Shown: positions 7,211 through 16,123 of the stretch, piece after piece
Position numbering within the stretch: the stretch's first letter is position 1
How the letters are laid out: each line of letters begins with the position of its first letter
Source: a virus
DNA: 58,706 bases
IMG/VR virus record: IMGVR_UViG_3300031758_000085
Span: 1-58,706 of that record
Direction: 5' to 3' (one strand)
Program-made: the position numbers and the translations under genes
Notes under the pieces: model-generated
Seen by the model: the letters and a program-made list of their open reading frames with translations, nothing else
What the model was told of the DNA's origin: nothing
Database searches by the model: none

Positions 7211-9754
7211 ATGTCCGATTTTTATACTAACATCTGCGTCTCTGGAAAGTTTATTCTCTTCAGAGGCGTAGAGAATGATAGAAGGGTCAGACGGAAGGTT
7301 GAATTCCGTCCGACCTTTTTTCTTTCCAGCCAAGAAAAGTCTGAGTATACAACTCTTGCTGGTGAGTATGTGAAACCAATTCAGCCAGGAACAATTCCTG
7401 AGTGTCGTGAATTCTTAGAGAGGTACGAAAGTGTCGACAATTTTCCTGTTTTTGGGAATAATCGCTATGAGTATGCTTATATTGCTGATGAGTATCCTGA
7501 CGATATTCTTTGGGATGTCAGTAAAATACTTATTGCCTATCTTGATATCGAAGTTGGATCCGAAAACGGATTTCCAGAACCAAGAGATGCAAACGAATCA
7601 ATCACAGCAATCTCTATCAAAGTCAAGGGTAATTATTTTGTGTTTGGTTGCGGCGATTATAACAAGCATCGTGACGACGTGCACTATGCAAAGTGTCGCG
7701 ATGAGTCCGACCTTATACGAAGATTCCTCGACTTATGGACAAGATGGCATCCAGATGTAGTCACTGGTTGGAACGTCGAGCAATTCGATATTCCATATCT
7801 TACGAATCGTATCACCAAACTCTTTGGTGAAGATGAAGCCAAGAAACTTTCTCCTTGGAATCGTATCAGCAAACGCGATACTGTGATGATGAATCGTCCT
7901 GTGCAGTTCTATGATATTTCTGGAATTGCAATTCTTGATTACATTCAACTCTATCGCAAGTTTACTTATTCACAGCAAGAGTCGTACAGACTAGACAATA
8001 TTGCTCACGTTGAGTTGGGTGAAAAGAAATTAGATTACTCTGAATTCGAAACGCTGCACCAACTCTACAAGCACGACTATCAAAAATTCATTGAGTATAA
8101 CATCAAGGATGTCGAGTTGGTCGAGAAACTCGAAGACAAGATGAAGTTGATTGAGTTGGCGTTGACTCTTGCTTATGACAACAAAGTAAACTACGATGAT
8201 GTGTTCACGCAGGTTCGTATGTGGGACGCGATTGTCTACAATTACTTGTTGAAGAAAAAGATTGTCATCCCTCAAATGAAGAAGGGATCAAAGAGTTCGC
8301 AGTATGAAGGTGCTTATGTTAAGGATCCAATCCTTGGCATGCACGAATGGGTTGCGTCATTTGACTTGAACAGTCTGTATCCGCACTTGATCATGCAGTA
8401 TAACATTTCGATGGAGACTTTGATTGAACCAACGAAGTATACTGATAACATGCGTGGCTTTATTCAGAACTGTAATGCTAACGTTGAAAATCTACTCAAT
8501 CAAGAAGTTGACACTGCAATTCTAAAAGATCTTGGTGTAACTGTAACACCAAATGGTCAGCTGTTTCATGTGAACAAGGGTCAAGGTGTTCTGCCTGAGA
8601 TTATGGATAGCATGTACAAAGACCGCACACGCTATAAGAAGTTGGCAATTGAAGCCAAGAAGAAAATCGAAACTGTTCTTGAAGATAAGAATCAAGTGCA
8701 GTATCTCGAGAAACAAGTCGCGCGATATAATAATCTTCAGTTGGCAAAGAAAGTTACTCTGAACTCTGCTTACGGTGCACTTGGCAATCAATACTTCCGC
8801 TTCTTTGATATTCGTATCGCCGAGGGCATTACTACAGCAGGTCAGTTGTCTATTCGTTGGATTGAAAAGAAGATCAACGAGTATATGAACAAACTTCTCA
8901 AGACTCAAGATGAAGATTATGTGATTGCTTCGGATACCGATTCGATCTATCTGAATATGGGTCCATTGGTCAAGAAGTTGTATCCGAATGTTGATGACAC
9001 TAAAAAAGTTATCAAGTTTATGGATAAGGTTTGCGATGATAAGATTCAACCGTTCATTGATGCATCGTATGAAGAACTGAAAGAATATGTCAATGCGTAT
9101 CAGCAGCGCATGGAAATGAAGCGTGAGTCTCTTGCAGACAAAGCAATCTGGACTGCGAAGAAACGATATATTCTCAACGTGTATAACAGCGAAGGTGTGG
9201 CGTATGCCAAACCTAAACTCAAGATCATGGGTCTTGAGGCTGTCAAATCTTCTACACCGTCTGCTTGTCGCACGAAGATTAAAGAAGCAATCAATATTAT
9301 CATGACCCAAACTCAAGATGATTTGCATAAGTTCATTGATAAGTTTCGTGTAGAGTTCAGAAAATTGCCTGTTGAAGATATCTCATTCCCAAGATCGGTA
9401 AATGGTCTTGGTGAGTATGGTGATTCTGCAAGTATCTTCAAGAAGGGTACACCAATTCATGTCAAGGGTGCTCTCGTTTACAATCACTTCTTGCGTGAAC
9501 TGAATCTCACAAAACGATACCAGCAAATTCAAGAGGGTGAGAAGATCAAGTTTGTTTATCTCAAGCAACCAAATATCTTCAACAACAACACTCTTGCATT
9601 TTTGTCTGGTTTACCAAAGCAACTGGGTGCTGAGCAATATATTGATTATGACTTACAATTTGATAAGTCATTTCTTGAGCCTCTTGATATCATTTTATCT
9701 GCTATTGATTGGCAAAGTGAAAAGGTTGATTCACTAGATTGCTTTTTTGAATAA
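7211..9754 (+). CDS. 43: Family B DNA polymerase, T4 gp43 type
   Basis: The replicative DNA polymerase with 3'-5' proofreading, 847 residues (T4 gp43 is 898). The exonuclease domain has YLDIEVGSE with D112 and E114, the same numbers as the catalytic pair in T4. Polymerase motif A is FDLNSLYPHLI with D385; motif B is KVTLNSAYGALGNQYFRF; motif C is ASDTDSIY with D575 and D577; KKRY and KIMGLEAVKSS follow. All catalytic residues are present, so it is probably active. It works with a clamp and loader encoded elsewhere. A strong hairpin with a U-tract lies inside codons 25-37. uvsX follows after a promoter-bearing gap of 41 bases. Confidence 0.98.
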   Translation: MSDFYTNICVSGKFILFRGVENDRRVRRKVEFRPTFFLSSQEKSEYTTLAGEYVKPIQPGTIPECREFLERYESVDNFPVFGNNRYEYAYIADEYPDDILWDVSKILIAYLDIEVGSENGFPEPRDANESITAISIKVKGNYFVFGCGDYNKHRDDVHYAKCRDESDLIRRFLDLWTRWHPDVVTGWNVEQFDIPYLTNRITKLFGEDEAKKLSPWNRISKRDTVMMNRPVQFYDISGIAILDYIQLYRKFTYSQQESYRLDNIAHVELGEKKLDYSEFETLHQLYKHDYQKFIEYNIKDVELVEKLEDKMKLIELALTLAYDNKVNYDDVFTQVRMWDAIVYNYLLKKKIVIPQMKKGSKSSQYEGAYVKDPILGMHEWVASFDLNSLYPHLIMQYNISMETLIEPTKYTDNMRGFIQNCNANVENLLNQEVDTAILKDLGVTVTPNGQLFHVNKGQGVLPEIMDSMYKDRTRYKKLAIEAKKKIETVLEDKNQVQYLEKQVARYNNLQLAKKVTLNSAYGALGNQYFRFFDIRIAEGITTAGQLSIRWIEKKINEYMNKLLKTQDEDYVIASDTDSIYLNMGPLVKKLYPNVDDTKKVIKFMDKVCDDKIQPFIDASYEELKEYVNAYQQRMEMKRESLADKAIWTAKKRYILNVYNSEGVAYAKPKLKIMGLEAVKSSTPSACRTKIKEAINIIMTQTQDDLHKFIDKFRVEFRKLPVEDISFPRSVNGLGEYGDSASIFKKGTPIHVKGALVYNHFLRELNLTKRYQQIQEGEKIKFVYLKQPNIFNNNTLAFLSGLPKQLGAEQYIDYDLQFDKSFLEPLDIILSAIDWQSEKVDSLDCFFE
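7282..7321 (+). terminator. Terminator/attenuator-like hairpin within gp43 codons 25-37
   Basis: GGTCAGACGGAA (7285-7296) pairs with TTCCGTCCGACC (7304-7315) in 11 of 12 positions around a 7-base loop, with A-T pairs extending the base, and is followed by six T (7316-7321). By shape this is the strongest factor-independent terminator seen in the window. It lies about 75 bases inside the DNA polymerase coding sequence, where readthrough is required for the full gene, so premature termination or attenuation is the natural reading. Confidence 0.55.
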
Positions 9755-9767
9755 AATGTTTTATAAT
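9739..9767 (+). promoter_or_regulatory. Sigma70-like promoter upstream of uvsX
   Basis: TATAAT at 9762-9767 is a perfect -10 box. With a 17-base spacer the -35 position reads TTGCTT (9739-9744), matching the TTG of TTGACA. The gap between gp43 and uvsX (41 bases) contains this box and then the ribosome site GGAG near 9785. An early or middle promoter for recombination genes fits T4-like gene regulation; the -35 match is weak. Confidence 0.5.
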
Positions 9768-9795
9768 AGATTAGTCCCCAAACGGAGAAATACAC

Positions 9796-10854
9796 ATGAG
9801 TTTGCTTGAAAAACTAAAGAAGAATACGACAATCAAAGACACTGCGATTCTTGCCAAGTCTAAGTTCTTTGCTGCAAAGGATATGATTCAGACCAGCATT
9901 CCTGTAGTGAATGTTGCGTTCTCTGGTGATCTTGATGGAGGCTTCACTCCTGGTCTCACGATGTGGGCTGGTCCGAGTAAGCACTTCAAGACTGCATTCA
10001 GTCTCTTGATGGCAAAGGCATATCAAGACAAGTATCCTGACTCAGTTGTTCTGTTCTACGACTCTGAGTTCGGCACTCCACAAAACTATTTCACTTCGTT
10101 TGGTATTGATACCGATCGCGTTGTTCATACTCCGATTACGGACGTTGAGCAGTTGAAGTTTGATATTATGCAGCAGTTGAGTAACATCGAGCGCGGCGAG
10201 CGCGTGATGATTGTTATCGACTCTATCGGGAACTTGGCTTCGAAGAAAGAAGTTGAGGATGCGATGGATGGCAAGTCAGTCGCTGACATGAGTCGTGCAA
10301 AGCAAATTAAATCCCTGTTCCGTATGGTGACACCACACCTTACACTAAAGGACATTCCTATGGTCGTAGTAAATCACACCTACAAGGAAATAGGTTTGTA
10401 TCCCAAGGATATTGTTGGTGGCGGAACAGGTTCTTATTACTCGGCTGATAACATTTACATCCTTGGTCGTCAGCAAGAAAAAGAAGGCACTGATCTAATT
10501 GGTTATAACTTTATTATCAATGTAGAAAAATCTCGTTATGTTCGTGAGAAAGCCAAGATTCCAGTCACTGTTCGTTTCGATGGTGGCATTTCTAAGTACA
10601 GTGGTCTTCTTGACATGGCACTTGAGTCTGGTCATGTTACGAAGCCAAATGTAGGTTGGTATGCCAAAGTGAATACTGCAACTGGTGAAGTTGATAGTAA
10701 GAAGTGGCGTTTGGCTGATACTGAGTGCGCAGAGTTCTGGGATCCTATTCTTGCTGATGAAAAATTCAAAGAGTGGGTCTGTAGTAACTACCAGTTCAGT
10801 GCAGCAGTGGCTGGCAATTTGATTGATGAGGTTGTAGACGATGGTCATGAATAA
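9796..10854 (+). CDS. uvsX: UvsX recombinase (RecA-like)
   Basis: The phage strand-exchange protein for recombination-dependent replication and repair, 352 residues. Walker A is GPSKHFKT (residues 59-66), a form typical of UvsX rather than RecA. FYDSEFGTP follows with the catalytic Glu, and VMIVIDSIGNLASKKE is Walker B. GGGTGSYYSADNIYIL corresponds to the DNA-binding loop region. The C-terminus is acidic (DEVVDDGHE) as in T4. It is preceded by its own promoter-like box and a GGAG ribosome site. It overlaps the next ORF by 14 bases. Confidence 0.96.
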   Translation: MSLLEKLKKNTTIKDTAILAKSKFFAAKDMIQTSIPVVNVAFSGDLDGGFTPGLTMWAGPSKHFKTAFSLLMAKAYQDKYPDSVVLFYDSEFGTPQNYFTSFGIDTDRVVHTPITDVEQLKFDIMQQLSNIERGERVMIVIDSIGNLASKKEVEDAMDGKSVADMSRAKQIKSLFRMVTPHLTLKDIPMVVVNHTYKEIGLYPKDIVGGGTGSYYSADNIYILGRQQEKEGTDLIGYNFIINVEKSRYVREKAKIPVTVRFDGGISKYSGLLDMALESGHVTKPNVGWYAKVNTATGEVDSKKWRLADTECAEFWDPILADEKFKEWVCSNYQFSAAVAGNLIDEVVDDGHE

Positions 10855-11320
10855 AATTCAAGATCTTATTGCCAAATGTGAGTTTTGGTATGCTCGAAAG
10901 TTCATCACACTCGAAAAACATTATACGTTCTTTTTAGATTTAAATGGTCCACCTGGATCATTTGCGGTTAAATTATTAGGAAAGTATGATGGTGTAATTG
11001 TTGAGTACACTAATGTTACAGTTGGTGAAAATGGATTGTTGACTTTTGATTTTGATATTATATCGAATGTTAATAATTGTGATGTGAAGTCAAGAAGTTT
11101 TATTCGCTTTACTCAAAACGTAATGCGTAGTATGATTTATAATGCTATAAAAAATCTAGAGAAGGATTTTAATGAAAACGGAAAACTTGATCTTGTCGAA
11201 TCTGATTCGGAACGAGACTTATATGAGGAAGTCTCTGCCATTTCTGAAGAAGGAGTATCTGACCGAAAGCCACGAAAGAAAACTATTCGAGCAAATAAAG
11301 GAGTTCATCCTAAAGTATAA
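10841..11320 (+). CDS. Hypothetical protein between uvsX and gp41, overlapping gp41
   Basis: A 159-residue protein (or 157 from ATG 10847). The first 110 residues look like a folded alpha/beta domain (FFLDLNGPPGSFAVKLLGKY, then a Phe/Ile-rich core), and the last 50 are acidic and then basic (PRKKTIRANKG). Its last 149 bases overlap the start of gp41 in another frame. Composition is more AT-rich than uvsX. The position between two recombination/replication genes suggests an accessory replication role, but I recognise no family. The C-terminal part may be constrained mainly by gp41. Confidence 0.6.
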   Translation: MVMNKIQDLIAKCEFWYARKFITLEKHYTFFLDLNGPPGSFAVKLLGKYDGVIVEYTNVTVGENGLLTFDFDIISNVNNCDVKSRSFIRFTQNVMRSMIYNAIKNLEKDFNENGKLDLVESDSERDLYEEVSAISEEGVSDRKPRKKTIRANKGVHPKV

Positions 11321-12548
11321 CAGTCTTCCACCGATTGCGGCTCTTGAAATTTCTCTCAAAGAGTCTACGAAACTCACTGAAGTTGAGTTAAATAAGTCTC
11401 TTGACCTACTCAAGGAAGTATCAAGTGACAAGTCAGAACAAAAACTCGAATGGCTTCTTGACACTACAGAAAAGTTTTGCCAAGAAAAGGCAATCTATAA
11501 TGCTATCATGGATAGTATTCAGATCCTTGATGGCAAAGATGAAGCGAGGGGCAAAGGAAGCATTCCTGCTCTTTTGTCTGATGCTTTGGGGGTTAGTTTC
11601 GATCCTTCTATTGGTCACGACTTTTTGGATAATTACGCTGATCGGTATGATTTCTATCATCGTATCGAGAAACGAATCCCCTTCGATCTTGAATACTTCA
11701 ACAAAATTACTAAAGGAGGACTGCCGCAAAAGACCCTTAATATTGCTCTCGCAGGTACTGGCGTCGGCAAGTCTCTTTTTATGTGCCATGTGGCTGCTAG
11801 TTGCTTGGTTCAGAACTACAACGTTCTATACATTACTCTAGAAATGGCTGAAGAGAAGATCGCCGAGAGAATCGATGCGAATCTTCTGAATGTCTCTCTT
11901 GACGATCTCATGAACATGCCGAAAGATATGTATGAGAAGCGCATGGGTAAACTCAAGGAGAAGGTAAAGGGTAAGTTGATCATCAAAGAGTATCCAACTG
12001 CATCGGCGAATCCTGCTCACTTCCGCGCATTGATCAATGATCTTGCGTTGAAGAAAAACTTTCGTCCAGATATTATTTTCATCGACTATCTAAATATCTG
12101 TGCGTCGGCGAGAATCAAAGCAGGTGCGAATGTTAACTCCTACACCTATATCAAAGCGATTGCGGAAGAACTTCGTGGTCTTGCAGTGGAGAATAATGTT
12201 CCGATTGTTTCGGCAACTCAGACGACTCGATCTGGCTTTAGCAACTCGGATCCTGGGCTAGAAGATACTTCAGAATCGTTTGGTTTGCCAGCCACTGCTG
12301 ACTTTATGTTTGCACTGGTAAGCACTGAAGAACTGCAACAGTTAAATCAGATCCTTGTGAAGCAGTTGAAGAATCGTTATAATGATCCGAATCTTCATAA
12401 GAGATTCACAGTTGGTATTGATCGAGCCAAGATGAAGTTGTATGATCTTGAGCAGAAAGCCCAAGATGCTGTGATGCAAGAAGCAGAATCAAAGCCAGTC
12501 TTTGATCGTGGTCGTAGTACAGACAAGTTCAAGAATCTGAAGGTGTAA
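11172..12548 (+). CDS. 41: Replicative DNA helicase, T4 gp41 (DnaB) type
   Basis: The hexameric 5'-3' replicative helicase that works with the primase, 458 residues. The N-terminus (LILSNLIRNETYMRKSLPFL) is like T4 gp41. Walker A is AGTGVGKS (residues 194-201), LYITLEMAEEKIAERID is the DnaB H1a region, and IIFIDYLNI is Walker B. VPIVSATQTTRSGF carries the H4 Gln sensor. The start at 11172 has GAGAAGGA upstream and matches the family start, even though it lies 149 bases inside the previous ORF. Its stop overlaps the next ATG (TAATG). Confidence 0.95.
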   Translation: MKTENLILSNLIRNETYMRKSLPFLKKEYLTESHERKLFEQIKEFILKYNSLPPIAALEISLKESTKLTEVELNKSLDLLKEVSSDKSEQKLEWLLDTTEKFCQEKAIYNAIMDSIQILDGKDEARGKGSIPALLSDALGVSFDPSIGHDFLDNYADRYDFYHRIEKRIPFDLEYFNKITKGGLPQKTLNIALAGTGVGKSLFMCHVAASCLVQNYNVLYITLEMAEEKIAERIDANLLNVSLDDLMNMPKDMYEKRMGKLKEKVKGKLIIKEYPTASANPAHFRALINDLALKKNFRPDIIFIDYLNICASARIKAGANVNSYTYIKAIAEELRGLAVENNVPIVSATQTTRSGFSNSDPGLEDTSESFGLPATADFMFALVSTEELQQLNQILVKQLKNRYNDPNLHKRFTVGIDRAKMKLYDLEQKAQDAVMQEAESKPVFDRGRSTDKFKNLKV

Positions 12549-13165
12549 TGAAACTACAGAAGATTGAGAAGAAGGTTTATGCTCTTGCCGAAAATTGGGT
12601 CGGCGAGAAACATGTACCAACTATGATTCGTCAATTGAACAAAGCATTCAAACCTTTCATTGTTTGCTTTTCCTCTGGAAGATTTGAAGACGATTACTAT
12701 CCTGATCACAATGTAATTGTGAACGGACATTACTGTAATCGAATTTCTGATATTATCCCAGAACACATATACATTCAATTGAATTTCCCAAAGGATGTTC
12801 AGAAAGTATCCATAACTGAGAAGGGTGCTAAGAATTTGGCTGTAAAGGTTATTCGTGCAATTCACCATGAATACCGTCATAAACATCAGCAGAAACAGCG
12901 CCCATTTCTTTTGCAAAAAGAATACAAACCAAAACCTAAACAGAATAAAATGAAGGCTATGTATTATGGAAATCCTGATGAGTTAGATGCTCATGCATAT
13001 GAAACTCAGGCTGAGAAGTTCGATATAAATAAATTGCGTTCGGCTCATAAGATTGGCTGGAGAGAGTGTGAAGCCATCTTTATGTATCGAAAAACGTTTC
13101 GGACTCAAGACCCAAAGGTCTGGCAAAAGTTTCTCAAAAAGGTTTATAAGAATGCTTCAGCCTAA
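12548..13165 (+). CDS. Unknown protein with HExxH metal-binding motif
   Basis: A 205-residue protein. Residues 107-111 are HEYRH, the HExxH zinc motif, in a helix (KVIRAIHHEYRHKHQ), and a second acidic/His segment NPDELDAHAYETQAE follows about 50 residues later, as in gluzincin-type peptidases where a downstream Glu is the third ligand. The N-terminal 100 residues form a beta-rich lead-in with no visible membrane segment. It could be a small metallopeptidase of the SprT or ImmA/IrrE kind, possibly acting on host or phage proteins. The catalytic call is inference; the motif is seen. It overlaps the next gene by 14 bases. Confidence 0.6.
   Translation: MKLQKIEKKVYALAENWVGEKHVPTMIRQLNKAFKPFIVCFSSGRFEDDYYPDHNVIVNGHYCNRISDIIPEHIYIQLNFPKDVQKVSITEKGAKNLAVKVIRAIHHEYRHKHQQKQRPFLLQKEYKPKPKQNKMKAMYYGNPDELDAHAYETQAEKFDINKLRSAHKIGWRECEAIFMYRKTFRTQDPKVWQKFLKKVYKNASA
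13024..13031 (+). promoter_or_regulatory. T4-type late promoter box TATAAATA inside upstream gene
   Basis: An exact match to the T4 late -10 consensus TATAAATA, 121 bases upstream of the 381-residue gene at 13152 and within the coding sequence of the HExxH gene. T4-like late promoters need only this box and gp55-type sigma plus clamp. It could separate expression of the next gene from the replication operon. A single 8-mer can arise by chance in AT-rich DNA. Confidence 0.35.
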
Positions 13166-14297
13166 AGATATTCTTTCAAGTTATCCAAAGAAAGATGTTC
13201 CAATATTATGTTTACCTTCTCACCCAAATGTTAAATTTTGGATAATTCCAATCAGGGATTATGCTGACCTATTAGAAAAACAAGTTAAGAAATCATTTGC
13301 AAACACTCCAGCAAAAATGAAATATCTGAATATGTTGGTGGGTTATGCTTCTGGTGAAAAAGGAATTAAGGCAGATTCTCTTCAATCAGCATTGAAAGAT
13401 AGTAAATTCTCTCCTTCTGAGGTTGCAAAAGATTTTGGAGAACTTCTTGCCCCATTCTATGGATTAAGATATCTCGATAAATTCATGTCTAAAAATGGCG
13501 TGAAGGTTCAGAAAGGAACAATACGTCATGCTTATGGCGAACCTGGTAAAAAGTTGAATTCAATTTGTTTCCCAGATGCACAAAATTATCCTATATTTGA
13601 CTTCTTTGTTCAAAACGGATATTATTTTGGGTTTAGCGTAAAGGCAATGACAGGTGGATCCAATACATTATCACCAACTTATATTGCACAAAGAGTTAAT
13701 AAGTTAAAAGATTCTGCTCAAAAACAATTAAAAAAAGATTATCCAATTGAGTTTACAGTATTAAGTGTTCTAGCGGAACAAAAAACTTTTGCTGGTCCAG
13801 TAGTAGCATTTGGTAAAATTTTAGATATAAAAGGAAATCATTTCCCAGCAATATCTGAAATCAGAGAAATCTTTAAAAAAACAAATTTCGAAAAAGATTC
13901 TGAGATTATCGAGAAAAATAAAGAGAAACCTTTATCTGCTTTAAAGTTGAGCGATCGAACTGCATACAATAAATTTATGAACAAGTTTATCATCGATGCC
14001 ACAAAACAAGATGATAAAGAAAAATATAAGTCGGGAAAGAAAGAATATACTCCAGAAAATCTGGTATATGCGTTTATTAAGTATTTGGCTATGATAGATT
14101 ATGATCTTCAGCCAATGCTAAGAGAACTATTCCCAGATTTAAACATCATTAAAGTTGATATAGATAATAAGGGTGTGCCGAACTTTAAAATGGTGACTAT
14201 TATCGAAGCAAAAGATACCATTTTACAAGAATCGTTTGATTTGAGAAGTAAAGCGGCATTCAATAGAGTTAATGATAAACTAGGAATTCAATTATAA
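13152..14297 (+). CDS. Unknown protein, possibly a PD-(D/E)XK nuclease
   Basis: A 381-residue protein. IFDFFVQNGYYFGFSVKAMT contains D150 and, after two strand-like runs, S162-V163-K164, which fits the D...xxK core of PD-(D/E)XK nucleases and recalls the GFSIKS-type motif of some restriction enzymes. TGGSNTLSPTYIAQRVNKLK follows. No other domain is recognised. The gene is visibly more AT-rich than its neighbours and sits between replication and sugar genes, so it may be an acquired cargo gene. ATG 13152 overlaps the upstream gene by 14 bases; an upstream in-frame start would lie inside that gene. Confidence 0.55.
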   Translation: MLQPKDILSSYPKKDVPILCLPSHPNVKFWIIPIRDYADLLEKQVKKSFANTPAKMKYLNMLVGYASGEKGIKADSLQSALKDSKFSPSEVAKDFGELLAPFYGLRYLDKFMSKNGVKVQKGTIRHAYGEPGKKLNSICFPDAQNYPIFDFFVQNGYYFGFSVKAMTGGSNTLSPTYIAQRVNKLKDSAQKQLKKDYPIEFTVLSVLAEQKTFAGPVVAFGKILDIKGNHFPAISEIREIFKKTNFEKDSEIIEKNKEKPLSALKLSDRTAYNKFMNKFIIDATKQDDKEKYKSGKKEYTPENLVYAFIKYLAMIDYDLQPMLRELFPDLNIIKVDIDNKGVPNFKMVTIIEAKDTILQESFDLRSKAAFNRVNDKLGIQL

Positions 14298-14307
14298 TTG
14301 AGGCTTT

Positions 14308-15258
14308 ATGACGACATTTGTGACTGGTGGTTTGGGATTTATTGGATCTAATTTTGTCCATGCTCACCTAAAAAAGCATCCTTCTGATACAGTTGTTATT
14401 ATTGACAACTACTCGTACGCAGCAGATTCGAACAATATTCTTGGTCTTCATGAGGACTATCGTGTCATCGTGAAGCGTTGTGACATTCGCAATCTCCCTT
14501 TACTGGATCAAATTTATCACGATTATGAGCCAGACATTACCTTTCATTTTGCGGCTGAGTCTCATGTTGATAATTCTATTGCTGGTGATGACATTTTCCT
14601 CAGCACCAATATTGATGGCACTCACAACATTCTAAAATGTATTCGTAAGTTTGGTGGCAAACTCGTACATATCTCTACCGATGAAGTCTATGGATCACTC
14701 TCTCATGACGATCCACCATTCACCGAAAAGACTCCATACGATCCTCGCAATCCGTATTCTGCATCAAAGGCAGCAAGCGATCATTTAGTTCGCGCATATG
14801 TGAATACACATAAGATTGATGCAGTTGTGACTAATTGCTCAAATAACTACGGTCCGCGACAGCACAAAGAAAAGTTTATCCCAACAGTAATTCGTCATAT
14901 CAAGAACAATACACCAATTCCTGTTTATGGTACAGGTCAAAATGTTCGTGACTGGATCTTTGTCGACGATCATTGCGAGGCATTGCTCACGATCGGTGCA
15001 AACTTTAAGTCTGGTGAGCGTTATAATATCGGCGGTGGAGTTGAGATGAGCAACCTTCAAATGGTTACACTGATTCTCGATCTAATGGGCAAACCAGTTC
15101 ACATGTATCAGAACTGGATTAATTTTGTACCTGATCGTAAAGGTCACGATTTTAGGTACTCGATGGATGCGACTAAAATTGCACACGACTTGGGTTGGCA
15201 AGCGAAAACGAATATTAATGATGGCTTAATTAAAACTTTGGAGTGGTATAATGCGTAA
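14308..15258 (+). CDS. rmlB: dTDP-glucose 4,6-dehydratase
   Basis: Converts dTDP-glucose to dTDP-4-keto-6-deoxyglucose, 316 residues, extended SDR family. The NAD-binding GGLGFIGS is at residues 7-14, the active-site STDEVYG at 123-129 (Thr124-Asp125-Glu126 as in RmlB), and Y150xxxK154 in YSASK. NYGPRQHKEKFIPTVI follows as in RmlB. All catalytic residues are present. It opens a four-gene sugar operon and overlaps rmlA by eight bases. A role in making a deoxysugar for host surface or phage decoration is inferred. Confidence 0.93.
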   Translation: MTTFVTGGLGFIGSNFVHAHLKKHPSDTVVIIDNYSYAADSNNILGLHEDYRVIVKRCDIRNLPLLDQIYHDYEPDITFHFAAESHVDNSIAGDDIFLSTNIDGTHNILKCIRKFGGKLVHISTDEVYGSLSHDDPPFTEKTPYDPRNPYSASKAASDHLVRAYVNTHKIDAVVTNCSNNYGPRQHKEKFIPTVIRHIKNNTPIPVYGTGQNVRDWIFVDDHCEALLTIGANFKSGERYNIGGGVEMSNLQMVTLILDLMGKPVHMYQNWINFVPDRKGHDFRYSMDATKIAHDLGWQAKTNINDGLIKTLEWYNA

Positions 15259-16123
15259 AGGAATTATTTTATCTGGTGGACTAGGCTCACGTCTATACCC
15301 ATGCACAAAGGCGATATCTAAGCAGTTACTTCCTGTCTACGACAAACCATTGGTCTACTATCCAATCTCAACATTGATGATGGCGGGCATTCGAGATATT
15401 CTGATCATCACGTCACCCATTGATCGTGCACCATTTGAGAATCTAATTGGAAATGGTTCTCAGTGGGGATTGAGCATTTCTTATGCTACTCAATTGGAGC
15501 CAAAGGGTATCGCCGAATGTTTTCGTATTGCTGAGAAATGGATCGGTGAAGATGATGTCACGCTTATTCTTGGCGACAATATCTTCTATGGCAATGAACT
15601 TATCAATCGTTTCAATCGCGCAGCAAACAACCACAAGGGTTCTACCTTATTTGCATATCATGTTGCTGATCCAGAGAGATTTGGTGTGATTGAACAAGAC
15701 TCAAGTGGCAATCCAGTTAAGATTATTGAAAAACCAAAAGTTGCACCAAGCAATTATGCAGTCACTGGGCTTTACTTTTATGACAATAAAGTAGTAGACT
15801 ATGCATGGCAGATTCAGCCTTCTGCAAGAGGAGAGTTAGAGATCACTGATATTAATAATCTTTACATGGAAAACCATGATTGTACAATTGAATATCTAAA
15901 TCGTGGTATTGCATGGATTGATACTGGCACATTCGAATCTCTATCTGAGGCGTCAACTTTTGTTGGCTCAGTACAAAGAAGAACAGGCATGATGATTGCT
16001 TGCCCCGAAGAAATAGCGTATAATAATGCTTGGATCACAGAACACGAAGTTCGTCGTGCTGCTGAGAAGTACAGCAAGTCTGATTATGGTAAATATCTTG
16101 GTCAAATTTTGAGGATGAAATAA
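15251..16123 (+). CDS. rmlA: Glucose-1-phosphate thymidylyltransferase
   Basis: Makes dTDP-glucose from dTTP and glucose-1-phosphate, 290 residues, the usual length. The signature GGLGSRLYPCTKAISKQLLP begins at residue 9 with R14, and LILGDNIFYG carries the metal-binding Asp. VIEKPKVAPSNYAVTGLYFY and RGELEITDINNLY are typical RmlA segments. It overlaps rmlB by eight bases and the next gene by one base, so the product goes straight to RmlB. Confidence 0.94.
   Translation: MRKGIILSGGLGSRLYPCTKAISKQLLPVYDKPLVYYPISTLMMAGIRDILIITSPIDRAPFENLIGNGSQWGLSISYATQLEPKGIAECFRIAEKWIGEDDVTLILGDNIFYGNELINRFNRAANNHKGSTLFAYHVADPERFGVIEQDSSGNPVKIIEKPKVAPSNYAVTGLYFYDNKVVDYAWQIQPSARGELEITDINNLYMENHDCTIEYLNRGIAWIDTGTFESLSEASTFVGSVQRRTGMMIACPEEIAYNNAWITEHEVRRAAEKYSKSDYGKYLGQILRMK

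Noticed and set aside
8522-9328. 268-codon open frame on the minus strand inside gp43
   Set aside because: It lies wholly opposite a strongly conserved polymerase, has a His/Cys/Phe-rich composition typical of an antisense shadow, and no ribosome site or neighbours on that strand.
13053-13151. 33-codon upstream extension of the 13152 gene
   Set aside because: It reads out of frame through the HExxH gene and adds no conserved sequence; ATG 13152 fits the short overlap seen throughout.
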